A DNA stretch of 64,000 bases, from contig VZSR01003371.1 of the NCBI GenBank assembly GCA_013398615.1, forward strand, positions 7,957,724-8,021,723, in the 5' to 3' direction. Position numbers and translations under genes: made by a program. Numbering within the stretch: position 1 is the stretch's first letter; each line of letters opens with the position of its first letter. This document shows positions 11,309 to 23,151 of the stretch, piece by piece. Below the pieces are notes generated by a model that saw nothing but the letters and a program-made list of their open reading frames with translations, had not been told where the DNA came from and did no database searches. Source of the stretch: Brachypodius melanocephalos (lineage: Eukaryota; Chordata; Aves; Passeriformes; Pycnonotidae).

Positions 11309-14300
11309 TGCATCCCCTTAAAACAAAAGCCTCAACATGGATTGGTGGCTGGTTAGGTGAATAATAAAATGGCAGGGATGGAAGGCTTGCAAAGTGCTCT
11401 GACATTTCCTGGCCGCTTTATTAATTCCAAGTTAAGCACACGCTTAAGTGCTTCACAGAAGTGGGGTCAATGGCACTGACAATTTGCAACACTGAACCTT
11501 GTGGCAGTGATGCAGAAAGGTTGAGGCACAAGAATTTTTTCTCCCTTAAGCTGCATGCTGGCAATGCTTTCCTCATGGCAGTCCTTCCTCCCTCAGTGTT
11601 TCTGCTTAGTGGTAAGGATCAGTGTTCTGTAGGATGTGTTGTTTTTTGGATTACTTGCAAAACAGAGGTCATGACCATGTCTGGTCATTAAGAATCCCCA
11701 GGCACTCTTTGCTAGCACAGCGACAACTTCACTACCCTGGCTGAAGACCAAGAAAGGATATAAATTCTACCTAGTCTACCTTAAATCCCCCTAGTATTTC
11801 TGTTAGACACTCTACTCCTCTCTTCTCAGCTCAGAACGAGATTTAGAATTGCTGTTACAAAATGGCTACACCAGAGATGTCTCCTCTGTGGCTGCAGGCT
11901 CAGCAGAGCCTTCTGGCTTGACTGCACTGTACAGCCAGCAGGCATTGCTGAATTAATTGATTATTTGGCTTATTACTACGTGTTCATTTTCTTCACTCTT
12001 CACACTTCCTGCTGGATGTTGAGTAATTTCTCTTGTTTGTTTCCGAGGGTTTTGTTAAAACACACTCAAAAATATGCCACCAAGGAGAGAGGGAGGGAAG
12101 AGATCCTCCCCAGCTATAAGCTATTCTGACTGGTACCAATGTAGCATATAATTGAATGTTATTCCCACACAGCCCAGCCAAATGTAGCCATCTACAAGAA
12201 ATAAGAGCATCTCTCAAGATTTTAGATTTTGCTTGAATGTAAAAGAATTTATTTCTCATAGATAGGTTTCAAACTGGGAGCAATATTATTTCTAAATTAT
12301 ATTTTAATAGCTAGTTTGTTGTTTCTGTTTCTGAAGCCATCATAAAGCATCCATAAAGTGGTATTTCTCTTGCATTTTACATGACTCCAGGGCTTGCTGT
12401 TCTCGCCTGTCAGGTCTTTTCAAATCACTTAACGTTTACTGGAACAATTCTACACTGCAAGATTTGCTGCTCATCCAGCGTGGTGTTTGTATCACAGCTG
12501 CTACACCATTGCCATCTCAATAAAAGGAAGCATTTCTCACCACTTCGCTAGTATACAGCAGCATGAAAATAATAATTTCCTTTGAAAGAAAAAAAATCCA
12601 CAAACCTTTCATCTGGAAAAAATCAAGCAAAGAGTAATCTTGGTTTTATTTAGAAATGTTTGTGGTTTTTAAGGTAAACTTACAACCCGTAGCTAATTTA
12701 ATAAAAATGTGACATAATTGTCCTGGGCTCTGATATTGTTGTACTTTTTTTTTTTTTTTCCCTTCAAGAGCAGATTAGAATATTCAGACATACTGAATAA
12801 TGAAAGAGTTGAGTATTAAGGCCATATAAAGGAAAATTTTCAGTGTCATGCCTGGCAGGGCATTATCCAACTCTTTATAAATAGTGAAAAAATATTTATA
12901 GAATGTTCTCTACTATCACTCAATCATAAAAGTAATTCTGGCTTATTGATATATAATTTATTTTGTTTTTAATAGTTCATTTGCAGACACCAGAATATGC
13001 AGAAACGAGACCAAAGGACACTGTTTCACTCATGTCTTACAAGAAAACAGTTTAAGGGCAGTCACATTTTGTAGCTGAAGGTGGTATTTCACTCATTAGC
13101 TTCTTCATTGGAGGATAACAGTTCTTACAGTCCTCACAAACCAACAATCTTTGCTCATGGAGAGCAACATTTCACTCACAGACACACTTCTTAACTCAGT
13201 GAAGAAAGTTACAATTATTTTCTTCTTCACGTTGCACTGCTAATAAATACCTTCCTTTAGTATTATGAATTATAGAGAAGATATAGCATCCACGTGTTAA
13301 ATATTATGGCAATGATTTCTTCAAGTTATATTTTACAGGATTTGCAGAATTCCCTTTACTTGCCTGGAGAACTACACAGAGCAAACACTGAAAACCATGA
13401 TCCTGGTAGCACCTGAAAGCCATATTCCTCCCTGACACTTTTCACTGCAACTCCCAGGATGTAACATAATAAGGAAGGTGTTCAATAAAATGTGTGTTAA
13501 TGTCACAGCTCAGAAGAGATAAAATTAATGTGGGGAAACCTTGCCCAAGTTTCCCTTCTCATTCCAGTTATGTTCACCTCACTGTATATTTAATTTGAAG
13601 TGCAGATCTAATTAAAAGTTAATGCATCATTAAAATGATTTGTAATAAGAATATTCAACTCCATGTGAGCATGATATGCTCATTATCAGGTCCAGACTAT
13701 AACTGGGATCCTTCACACTGAAGAAAATCATTATTCATAACAAATATCTTTCTGTTGACATTCATTCCGTACATAAACGTGATCTAAATGTTTTATCTTT
13801 TAAATAAGTTTAACATGTAAGAAGACCTGCTGCTGAATAATTTTTTTTTATGGTATCTGTCATTGAGAGGAGTATTTCTTTAAATGGGTTCGCTGTGTTT
13901 TTTCAAGAGAAGAAAATAAGCCTTCTACAGAATTAATGAAGATGGCTTTTTAGCCTAGGGTAAAAAGCTGGCTAATGAAGTAATTCATAGTGACAGCCCA
14001 TGATCTGAATTATATGAATTATTGCTTATTAATGGGATTAATTGCTTCTCATGCTATAATACAAAATTCATACACTTGTTCAAAATCTAGGTCTATAATC
14101 TGAAACAAAAAGAGGGAAGAAAGGCTGTATTAATTATATGTCATGTCCACATCTCTGAATGTCCATACTGCAACAGAGACCCAATGTAGGTAATTTTATA
14201 AAGAAATGACATGAAGTGAAAACTATAAAATAGGAATGAGGAAGATAATGATAAATTCTGTTCAGCTGAGGCACTATATCAGATTGCCTTGCTTTGCTAA

Positions 14301-15011
14301 GGACTTCCATTATCTGTAGGCTCTCTTTCAATATATAACAAAAGAAAATTTATCTCTTCGCGTATAGTATAATTCTCAGAAGTACCTGAGGAATAGAAAA
14401 AGAAAACTTTTAAAATCACAGGAAAACAAGCTCAAGATAAAATCGTATTCTACACAGAAATGTTAATTTATTAAACATACAGTTTTCTTTGTATTATTGT
14501 TATTATTTGCATTGCACATGTAGACTGATGATTTCATCTGGAACTAGATGCACTGTGTCATAACCAGAAAAATGAGCTCTTATGCCCAGATTTCTCGTTA
14601 TGGAGGGGAGGAGTGAGGAAAATGAGACATATGAGTTTTCATAATTCAGAAATGTCATGTCAGCTGAATCTGTTTCACGTGATTCTGTGTCTATCAGGGA
14701 TATTTATATTCATGTGGTCTTACTTGCCCTGGCATCTGTGAGTTCTGTTTAAAAGTATTTGAAGATCTGATCCTACATCAGGCAAATCCAGGTCTCTCAG
14801 TTATGAGGAATTAACAATCAGCTAAAGTATCCAAGCCTTTAGGCAGAAAATTGGGAAATCTATTCAGACTGAAGAAGCAACTAAAGCTGTCTCCCACACA
14901 TCCTGGCTCAGTGCTCTCACCACTGTTTCACACAAGTTCCCCACAAATCAAAGCACAGCTGCAAAATAGGATATTGCTTCTTTTGCTAAAGGAAACTTCA
15001 CAACAGAGGTG
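11309..15011. other. Gene-free unique sequence with conserved-element-like patches
   Basis: No gene is supported. A pure T15 run lies at 12745-12759. Two stretches, about 13,560-13,720 and 13,920-14,060, are rich in TAAT/ATTA cores and resemble vertebrate conserved non-coding elements in texture only. The rest is unremarkable AT-rich DNA with no recognisable repeat family. Confidence 0.65.
13920..14060. other. Possible cis-regulatory block rich in homeodomain cores
   Basis: At least six TAAT/ATTA cores occur in about 140 bp, including GGATTAATTG around 14,034-14,043. An 8-bp hairpin (13945-13952 with 13961-13968) has the palindrome CCTAGG in its loop. The composition and motif density are like those of developmental enhancers, which often lie in gene deserts. 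This is inference from motif density only. Confidence 0.2.
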
Positions 15012-15225
15012 TCATAGACCCATGGAATTCTTTGGGTTGGAAAGGACCTCAAAGATCCTCTCGTTCCACACCCCCCCTCCCATGAGCAGGCACATTTTCC
15101 ACTAGACCAGGATGCTCAAGACCCCATCCAGCCTGGCCTTGAGCACTTCCAGTGTCGGCTTGGATCCTGATTGCACACAGGACCATCCAGAACACTGAGA
15201 TCTTCCTAATATTTCTCCAGAGATC
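15012..15225 (-). mobile_element. CR1 LINE 3'-end fragment
   Basis: The plus strand reads as the reverse complement of a CR1 3' end. It starts at the terminal repeat remnant (TCATAGA...), runs through the diagnostic TTTGGGTTGGAAAGGACCTC at about 15,031-15,050 and the ATGAGCAGG / CACTAGACCAGGATGCTCAA section, and continues to GGCCTTGAGCACTTCCAG. Similarity fades after about 15,150, with a last patch like the CR1 TTCTTCCTAATAT section at 15,200-15,213. CR1 elements are non-LTR retrotransposons, normally truncated at the 5' end, and this copy is a dead 3' stub. The right boundary is approximate. Confidence 0.92.
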
Positions 15226-15574
15226 CTGGGACCACGTTACTCTAATTCCACACTTACAGACTGTTGTCTGGAGAATGCACCAGTAGTGCCAGTTGTAATG
15301 ATTTTTCTTTAGATACAATTCTGATGCTTTAATGAAAATAACATTTGTGCTTGTATTACAATCCAGCTTCAAAACGAACACCCTGTGGATTGTAACTTAC
15401 TAATTTTCTTTTACTTTTTTATCCATTCCCTGACTTTGAAGGCAGTGGATAATTCTGGCCACTGAGAAAAGTAATGGTGTCCTTACAGCTTCCCTGGTAC
15501 ATATCTTATTTCAGAAAAGATCAATTTTGTCATTTTTTAGGCTTCTCATTCCCTCCTCCCACCCCCACTTTTTA
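15226..15574. other. Unique sequence between CR1 and simple repeats
   Basis: Nothing recognisable beyond AT-rich unique DNA. The left edge may still contain strongly diverged CR1 sequence. Confidence 0.6.
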
Positions 15575-15649
15575 GTTTATTTGTTTGTTTGTTTGTTTGG
15601 GGTTTTTAGCGGTTCTCTTTTTTTTTCCTTTTTTTTTTTTTTTTTTTTT
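15575..15649. repeat. TTTG microsatellite plus poly-T block
   Basis: About five TTTG units at 15,579-15,599 are followed, after a short GC-containing spacer, by T9 (15,618-15,626) and T21 (15,629-15,649). This is simple-sequence DNA prone to length variation. It may derive from a reversed poly-A tail, but no retrotransposed body is visible. Confidence 0.85.
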
Positions 15650-16214
15650 AATTACCAGTGTTGAAGTCTTGTTTGTCTTGGCACTACAAATATAATGAAT
15701 AAACCATTTTAATTTCCAGAGTCTGTTCTGCAGAAGCACAACAGACATTCAGAATCCAAGTAAGAACAGTAACATATAGCAGCGATGCTCTACATACATC
15801 TTAACAGTGCTACACTCGTGATTAAAGGGGAAAGTATTCTACTCTGCATTTTATATTCACTATTTAAATTGTATGTTTCATAGAAAGGTGGTAAAAGAGG
15901 AACAATGCATATTCATATTTTAATGTACTAGTAGAGTTTTAAAAGAAGTATGTTTACATTTAAAATTTTAGAAATATTTTTTAAGGAGTAAAGAATCTGG
16001 TTTTTGGTGTCAAAGTTATGGAAGAATTTTGATTTTATTTTCTGAGGCATCAAAGTTCTAACTTTTTCTTCCTTTCTTATCCTTTAAATATTTAGGCAAC
16101 AGAAAAAGTCTCTATAGCACAGAGCTCTATGTATGTAAATTATTAGATGGCATCTGCTCTTTATTTTATATATATAGCTATATAACATATGTATTAGAAA
16201 TATACTGCTATTTT

Positions 16215-16310
16215 ATGTATATATATATTTTTATATCTATATCTATATCTATATCCATATCTATATCTATCTATCTATATCTATCTATCTATCTATATAT
16301 ATATATTTTA
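16215..16310. repeat. Compound TA / TATATC / TATC microsatellite
   Basis: A run of TA repeats is followed by repeated TATATC hexamers, then TATC tetramers, then TA repeats again up to 16,308. The nested periods (2, 4 and 6) suggest repeated slippage and point mutation of one ancestral (TA)n or (TATC)n array. The length is likely to be polymorphic between individuals. Confidence 0.93.
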
Positions 16311-17043
16311 GATGTTCTGCTCAGGTTCTTGGGACTGTTCCAAAGATCCTTTGGCCTGTGTAGCTAGCTGGCCAAGCCCATTAAAGGTCACTCTTTAACC
16401 CCTCACTCCATCTCTGTCAGAGCCTCTCTTTCAGCCCCTCCTGCTGTTCCAGCTGTGTGTGGCACTGAGACCCTGCCGGCTCTTCCCCAGCAGCCAGGGG
16501 CTGGCAGAAGGAAGGGATTGGACTGGTTGGAGTGTCCCAGAAAGGCTTAGAGCCTGGCCCTAGAGCTCTGCAGCTTTGCTCTATTGTTTGCAGGTGAATA
16601 AATATTTCTGGGAAACAACTTCTGAGCAAAGCAAAGTAGTCAGAGAGGAGGGAGGGGTTAAAAAGAAATGTCATAGCCATCGATTGTAACGAATAGTATA
16701 ATTGACATCTGCACCAAAGATATTTAGTTCATATTTCATATTCTATTTTCAATTTTTACTTTTCCTGCTTCCCCTGTTGTCTGGCATTAGAAAAAAAATA
16801 TGCTCTTGGGATTAGGTACATTTTGTACATCTACCTGCTTTTAAAAGATCATAATTTGACATAATAAAAGCCTTCATACAGTTAATATGTGCATTTCAAA
16901 ATAGGAACACTTTTCATTTTTATTAATCAAAAGGAATTAGTTTCAAAGTTTAGACCACTGTGAAAATCCTCTGTTGATTACACTACCACTATTTCCATGG
17001 AATAGTTTTATTGCTAACACAGAGTTTTCATTGTCTGGGCAGA

Positions 17044-17095
17044 GACACAGCCCAGTGCTGTGTAAAACACCTCTGTGACACAGCCCAGTGCTGTG
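17044..17095 (+). repeat. 19-nt direct repeat, each copy a small hairpin
   Basis: GACACAGCCCAGTGCTGTG occurs exactly at 17,044-17,062 and 17,077-17,095. Each copy contains CACAGC and GCTGTG arms around a 5-nt loop; the first copy extends the stem to 7 bp. It looks like a short local duplication. Confidence 0.7.
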
Positions 17096-19618
17096 GACAG
17101 TTTAGACACGAACAAAGTAATTACAGGCAAGCAGCCTTCATTCCACAGACTGGCTTAGATTGCTATCAAAATCAAAGTTTTTAGGCACTCGAGAAATTTT
17201 GATCAACTTTCTTGGCCCTATAAATCACACCAAAAGTCTTCATTTGCTGGCAGTCAGGTGGGCAAATGCAACACCTGCAAACTGCACTGAGAGGAAAGGC
17301 TGGGAACGTCTCACTAGTGGGAGAAGACACATTATTTCATTTTTTCATTAATGTCCAGTGTATGTTGGAAAACAGAATGGAACTGGGCCTGAAACTCTCA
17401 GGACAAACCACTGTTGTTGGCAACAGCCTCATGCAAGATCTAGTTTTACCCATCATCTCATGTCAAAGCAACTCCACGTCCACAGGGAATATCTGCATTC
17501 ATGCAAAGTTTTCCAAGCCACTTGGAACTTGAGTTTAGAAAAGACGGACATTTTTCTTGAAGAGCAGTTGCAAAGAAAAAGAAATATTCACACATTCTCA
17601 TCATTTTGGATTGCATTCCTAAGAGACCTTTCAAAACAGTCTTGCAATTTTCCTTCCATGAACTGGTCAAATCTATCAGCAACAGTGAGGGAAACTCCCA
17701 GCACTACATATTATTGCTGTGCTCATTCCCACCAGCTGCACACCCAAATACCTTCCTGTGAGCATCAGGTATGTGCCAGACACCCAACTTGCACCTGACC
17801 CATTTGCAAATACTAAGTGTTGTACTTGGAGAAGATTCCTATTTTTTTTTTTTTTTTTTTGTGGAAAGTTTCTAGAGGGTTGTGCTGAAAACGTGATTCA
17901 CTTTAAAGAGAAGCTAGCAAACATATTTCCAACACAGCTTCCTTTAAGAAGAAAAGACATCAGGCTGAGTTAGTTTGGTAGAACAATCTGTAACAATGCC
18001 ATTATTAAAGTTTCATAAAAATGTGTTCCTTTAAACACAGGCTTATATCTGACTTCTACAAAGCAATTATAGCAACTATAATGTGACTCTCGTGGTAAAA
18101 AGTGACATGCACAATGCAGAGAGGCTTTTGAATTTTTAAATTAGTAAGAGCAGCCACTGAGAATATACTTCAAATTTCACCATCAAGGCAAAAGGAGGCT
18201 GAAAACAACTCACAGTCTAGTTCATGTTTCACTTGGAGGTTTGAATTTTGCATTGGTTTCTGGGCCTTAGCCCACTGCTGCAAAGAAGTTGCCTCAGGCT
18301 TCGAATATGGCAATTGTTCCCAGGCTGTGTCATTTTTCTCAGCTTTAAGTCACTGTGGAAAAAGTTAGCCCTGGTAAAATTTAATCCTTCATTAAACAGT
18401 AATCTAATTTAAGCTGCTTTTAAAGAAGTTGTTTAAATAGAAAGAGGAAAAAGCTGTATGTAAATAAACTTCTAAATGAATTTACTTTGCCACATACATT
18501 TTCTGTGTTTTGCTAAAGTGAAGGCTAAACTCATATGACAATGGGACTAAAACTGTTAAAGAATGAAGATGGAAAACAGAAACAAATTTCACTTCTGTGA
18601 TATCATACAAAAAAGAGCGAAACATTTGTTCAGCCTATCAGGAAACACAAAGAATTACTCTTGCCAACAATTTGACAACACAGATGAAATTTCAGGTATG
18701 AGGTAAACGAAAAATTGAAATGAAAGCTGTGGGAACTAAGTCCCAGGACCAATGGAAAAAAATTCCTGCATGTTCAACAAGATTAACCAAACAGTAAAAT
18801 AAGCAGTATTTGTCATGTACTTTCATTAGTATAAATTATTCACTCAGCAGCATTTTTTCAAAGAATTTTGAAAACAAATAGAACAACTTTCAAAAGGTAT
18901 CTCTCTTGTTCGTAGAGCAGTGGATATCTCAATAACTTGGCTTTGGCAAGTATATTTATAATGGCCTCTATGTTTCTAATTTGCTTTTTTGGGGATTGGG
19001 GTTTGGAATACAACTATGGTATCCCAAAAAACTATTGTATTCATGGAGAAAATTCAGGTACAAAGATATTATGCCAAAACTTGCAATTTAAGAAAAGTAG
19101 GGTATTTGTTCCTTAGGAGATCTGGGTTCAATTTCTGGTCATGTGGCAATTAACAGGATTGGACTTGTCAAGGCACTTAGGGGCACTTTTTAACTAGTGA
19201 TGTCAGAGAGAGGTTGTTCCAATCTCACTGCAGCCAACACTTGGACCCGTGAGTTACAATTCCTATCAGGTTTATGTGAGTTGGGTAAGTCAATGTTTAA
19301 GTCTCAAAAGTAAGCAGTAGGTGGGAATCAAATAAAGTGGTTGGGTTCTGGAAACGATGTCTGGCTTTGCCTTCAGAGCACTCCTGGGCAGCAGCCCAGG
19401 GCTCGGCACCAGAGCCTTGTTCTGGGAGTTTGGGGTACCAAAAAACATGCATGGTAGATCTGAGGCATCACAGTGCTTTGCTGGAAATTGAAACATTCTG
19501 GGTGGATGGGTCAATTCTTCCAAGTCTTTTGATGGAAAACAGGCTATTTCATGATGGGAATCTGCCTGGGATCCTACTTTTGTACTTTGCCTACCCAGCC
19601 TACAAAACTTTCTGGGAG

Positions 19619-19641
19619 AAAAAAAAAAAAAAAAAAAAAAA
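19619..19641 (+). repeat. Uninterrupted A23 tract
   Basis: A pure run of 23 A residues on the plus strand. Long pure A tracts often mark the 3' end of retrotransposed cDNA. The upstream sequence (about 19,320-19,618) has no recognisable gene homology and I find no clear flanking target-site duplication, so I annotate only the tract. Confidence 0.85.
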
Positions 19642-19704
19642 TCCAGGTCAGGAGCTTGAGTTCTCTGGAGAAGCAAACATTTTTTATAGTTGCTGAGTTT
19701 TTAT

Positions 19705-19735
19705 GTTCATTACCTTTGTTAGTAAGGTAATGAAC
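19705..19735. repeat. Perfect 12-bp hairpin
   Basis: GTTCATTACCTT at 19,705-19,716 is the exact reverse complement of 19,724-19,735, with a 7-nt loop. It lies about 65 bp after the A23 tract. The stem is too short for a canonical microRNA precursor. Confidence 0.55.
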
Positions 19736-22700
19736 CCATTTTCCCTAAACACCAGAAGTATGTCCTCTGACTGGCTGGTCTCAAAGACAACAGAAAATGG
19801 AAGCATCTCTTTTACCCCAGGCCAATGCTGGAGAAACTCACTGAGCAGCCAGCTCTGCAGCTTACAGCCTCTCTGAGCAACCCAGAAAAACTCTTTAAAG
19901 TTTCAATACAATTTAGAGCAGGAAACTTCAAAGCAAAAATACTTTATTCACAAGAAACTGTGCCCTCTAATCATCACTGAGCATCATGAGGCCTTTTAAA
20001 AGACCTGTGTTTCTTATGGTGCAAAACAATTGAATTTTCTTAGAAAAACTCCGTCTTCCATAAGTGAAAAATTATAAATAATGAGCTTTTGAAAATTTTA
20101 AATTTTTTTCTCTCTCATAGTTCTATCCATAAGTATTGTACGTCCTTGCTCTTTCAGTGGGGCAAATCCTCTCTTTCTGTCTCTCTCTTCTAGTCCTTGA
20201 TGTATTCAAAAAATTAATTAAATGAATTTTTGAGACAAAAAAAAATGTTTTCTATGCCTCAGTGGGAACTGTGCTTATTCTAATTCTTTATTTTAAAATA
20301 GCTGCATTATTTCTGGCAAAATTATGTTTAACCAGCACCTCGAGGTAAAAAGAAAAAAAAATAGCAGCTCTGAGGAGCAATCTAGCAGGATTTCAGTTTG
20401 CAGTGAACAGGTATCAGCACAATGTATGCCTCATGTTTTATCCTAAACACTTGTACACAGCCTCCATCTCCTCTAGAAGACGTGCAGCCATGGACTAAAA
20501 CAGAACCTCCTGCATCTGGCAACATTATGACAATTTCTTTTCTTCCTAATGCTCACTCAGGAATTTTAGGGTATTGACAGTAGTGCCAAAGTGGCCAAGT
20601 TTCTTATCTGCCATCTCCAGCATTTTTTTTCAATGGCATGAGGGAATTTAACATTTCATGTGGAGGATTATACTTTGTAGGGATATGCACAAGAGGGTTT
20701 GAATAACCACCTTGTTACTGTCACAAATTTCCTTGGCAAAATTTCCGGCTCTGTTAAGGGACTTTTTTCTGAAGTATGCTGAAAACTCATGACCATGGGT
20801 TGTTTCATTGAGAGGTACAAGAAAAGTTTCATGGTCAAAAGCAGATTTTTGCCAAAATCCCATGAATGTTTCCAACATCCTTTCCAGTAAAGTGAGACAC
20901 AAATAAGCCACGTCACAATCTGCAAGCACTTGGGAGAGACTGCAACCCCTTCCATCATCACACAACAGAACAATCCTACTTGATTGTGGAGGGAAGGAAA
21001 AGTCACAGAGAGCATCACATTAAGGTTACAGCCACAGGTTGAAGGCACAAAACCAAACTTTCTCTCTCATCCTCAAAATACCTGGTTAAGCCTTTGAGCA
21101 GAGTCTGTTGATATCTGGAGTTCACAGTAATAGTTCCCAAGCTTCCAAAGTGTTTGTGGCAAAGGAAATAGCTAAGAAATACCATCCTTGCCCTGTCAGT
21201 GTCTCAGAAAAAAACTACACAGTGATAGCTACTTTAGCTACAACACTGCTTTTTAAAGAACTTAATGTCAACTAATCTTGTTTCAGGCCACCTGGCAGTA
21301 TCAGCCTAGGCTCTTTCACTGCAGCCCCACTAAGCTTTCCTTTCATCAGCTGTCTTTCGAAACTGCAAATTGGCCTGAATTAATTTAAGCAGGAAGTTAA
21401 TGCTGAGGGAAAAGCTACTCTTCTTTAAGTTCTTTAGAACAAGCTCTCTCTGACCACTAATAAAGCAGAGCTCTTTAGAGCTGATAAAATGAACAATTGT
21501 CACCAAAATGTCCCTCCTGTTCTTCCAGCCTTCAGCCAAGACAAGGAATCAATACAAGTACAGTTCTTAAGGTAAAATTTTGTGTTTTTTCTAATAAACT
21601 AAATGTGTCTTAATGCCCGTGGTCCTTCATTAATATCTTCGTATTCATAACTTCCATAAACCCAGGCCAATAGGAACACAATTATTTTGACCAGAGAATG
21701 TATAATTGGTGTAAATTATTAAATGGCATACTTATTCTGGGTTGCTCTGTAGAGTGTACATGAGACTAATTTATTTTTTGCTTGTAGGAACATCCTGGTT
21801 TTTATCACTGTATAGCACGCTCAAAGAGTTTGACAGAGTTTTAATCATAATCAGTACACTCTGCTGGTTTTGTAGATAGCCCTATTTTGAGAGGTACTCT
21901 CCTTTCCACACTTAAATTTTTACTCAATTCCTATTCAAAATGTCATAAACCCTTGGCCTGGCAAACTGAAAATTATTTTTAAATCTGGAGGGAAAAGGGT
22001 CTGCTTCTATATAACTAAGGAATATATGACAAATAATTTTCCTGAGGTACAATTATTCCCTGGGTTTGTTTGTTTCTCTGATGTATTTCTGGTTTTGCCA
22101 ATCTCCTGTTCAGATAATTCATCTCTCAAAAAATCAGCAGAGCCGTGGATAAGGAAGGAGCACAACCAATCCTTCCCTTGCTGGATAATCTGTTCTGATA
22201 CATGAGTAAGAAATTATTAGAATGATTTTTCTTGGGAATTGTTTAGACTCTGTTCTTTTCCCAAACCCTTCATTCCCGTGCAAACCATGGGCATGCTTTT
22301 GCTTACCCTGAAACCAGTAAGGGATAACATCATAATTTTCAAGATGGTCCAAAGCCTATTTTTACTTTTATTGGGTGGAAAAAACCCACCAGAAATATGA
22401 AATTTTAGAACAAATTTGTAAAGAATATGACATGAGGAAACAGGACAAACCTCGCTTTGGCATGTCCTTCAGCAGCAGCTCATTTGTTCTTGTTTCCTGG
22501 CAACTCAGAAAAGCACACCCAGTGGATTCCCTGGAATACGGAGCATGAGGATCACTACTTCCTTCTTATATGGCCAATGTCCTGATGCTTTTGGTACTGA
22601 CTGGCAGTTCTCTTCTTGGATTTAATATTTCTTTTTAACTAATCAGAAGAGGTCTGCTGTGGGACACCAGGGACTCACACAGTATATAACCTTTCCTGAA

Positions 22701-22848
22701 CAAGGCATCCCTCCACTAAATTATTTTGAGTGTCTGGGCCAGAAGATCTTTCTGTAGTAGATGCACTGATGATGTGGCAAATTCACACCAGTTATTAAAT
22801 ATCAGACCATTAACACCAATTGCTTTGCTAAAGAAATAATTTCTCGTT

Positions 22849-22864
22849 ACTTTTCTAGAAAAGT
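22849..22864. repeat. 16-bp perfect palindrome
   Basis: ACTTTTCTAGAAAAGT is identical to its reverse complement. There is no loop, so it reads as a symmetric site rather than a stem-loop. A chance origin is likely in AT-rich DNA. Confidence 0.5.
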
Positions 22865-23124
22865 GATTTTCAGATGCAGAATTATTTAGTATATTTTAGA
22901 GTTATTATTTCTATTAAGCTGAGAGCTTAACTTCTGATTTATGCTTTCTGAGCCCATTTTTGTTGGTGATGTCCTGTGAGATTCTCAATTTCTTGAGCTG
23001 ACTGTGTCAACTGGCACTTCATTGATTTTGTGCTTTGAAAGCAGTGCTTTCCAAGAGTCTTCTTGAGACTGTGATGGAAGCAGGGAAGGGTTGTAGAGAG
23101 TAAGGTGTTTGGATACACATACCG

Positions 23125-23151
23125 GGATGCTCCAAACTGAGCATCCTTTTT
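23125..23151 (+). repeat. 8-bp hairpin followed by T5
   Basis: GGATGCTC (23,125-23,132) and GAGCATCC (23,139-23,146) form a stem with a 6-nt loop, directly followed by five T residues. In bacteria this shape would suggest an intrinsic terminator. In vertebrate DNA a T run can stop RNA polymerase III, but I see no A/B box or upstream Pol III promoter, so it is annotated only as an inverted repeat. Confidence 0.45.

Noticed and set aside
16370..16680. GC-richer patch considered as an LTR or old repeat
   Set aside because: No TATA plus polyadenylation layout, no terminal TG/CA boundaries and no similarity I can name.
17044..17095. Direct repeats considered as a CRISPR-like array
   Set aside because: Only two copies, very short spacer, eukaryotic context; no cas-like genes.
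19290..19676. 128-codon minus-strand frame with a poly-phenylalanine run
   Set aside because: The phenylalanines are the translated complement of the A23 tract; the rest has no recognisable homology.
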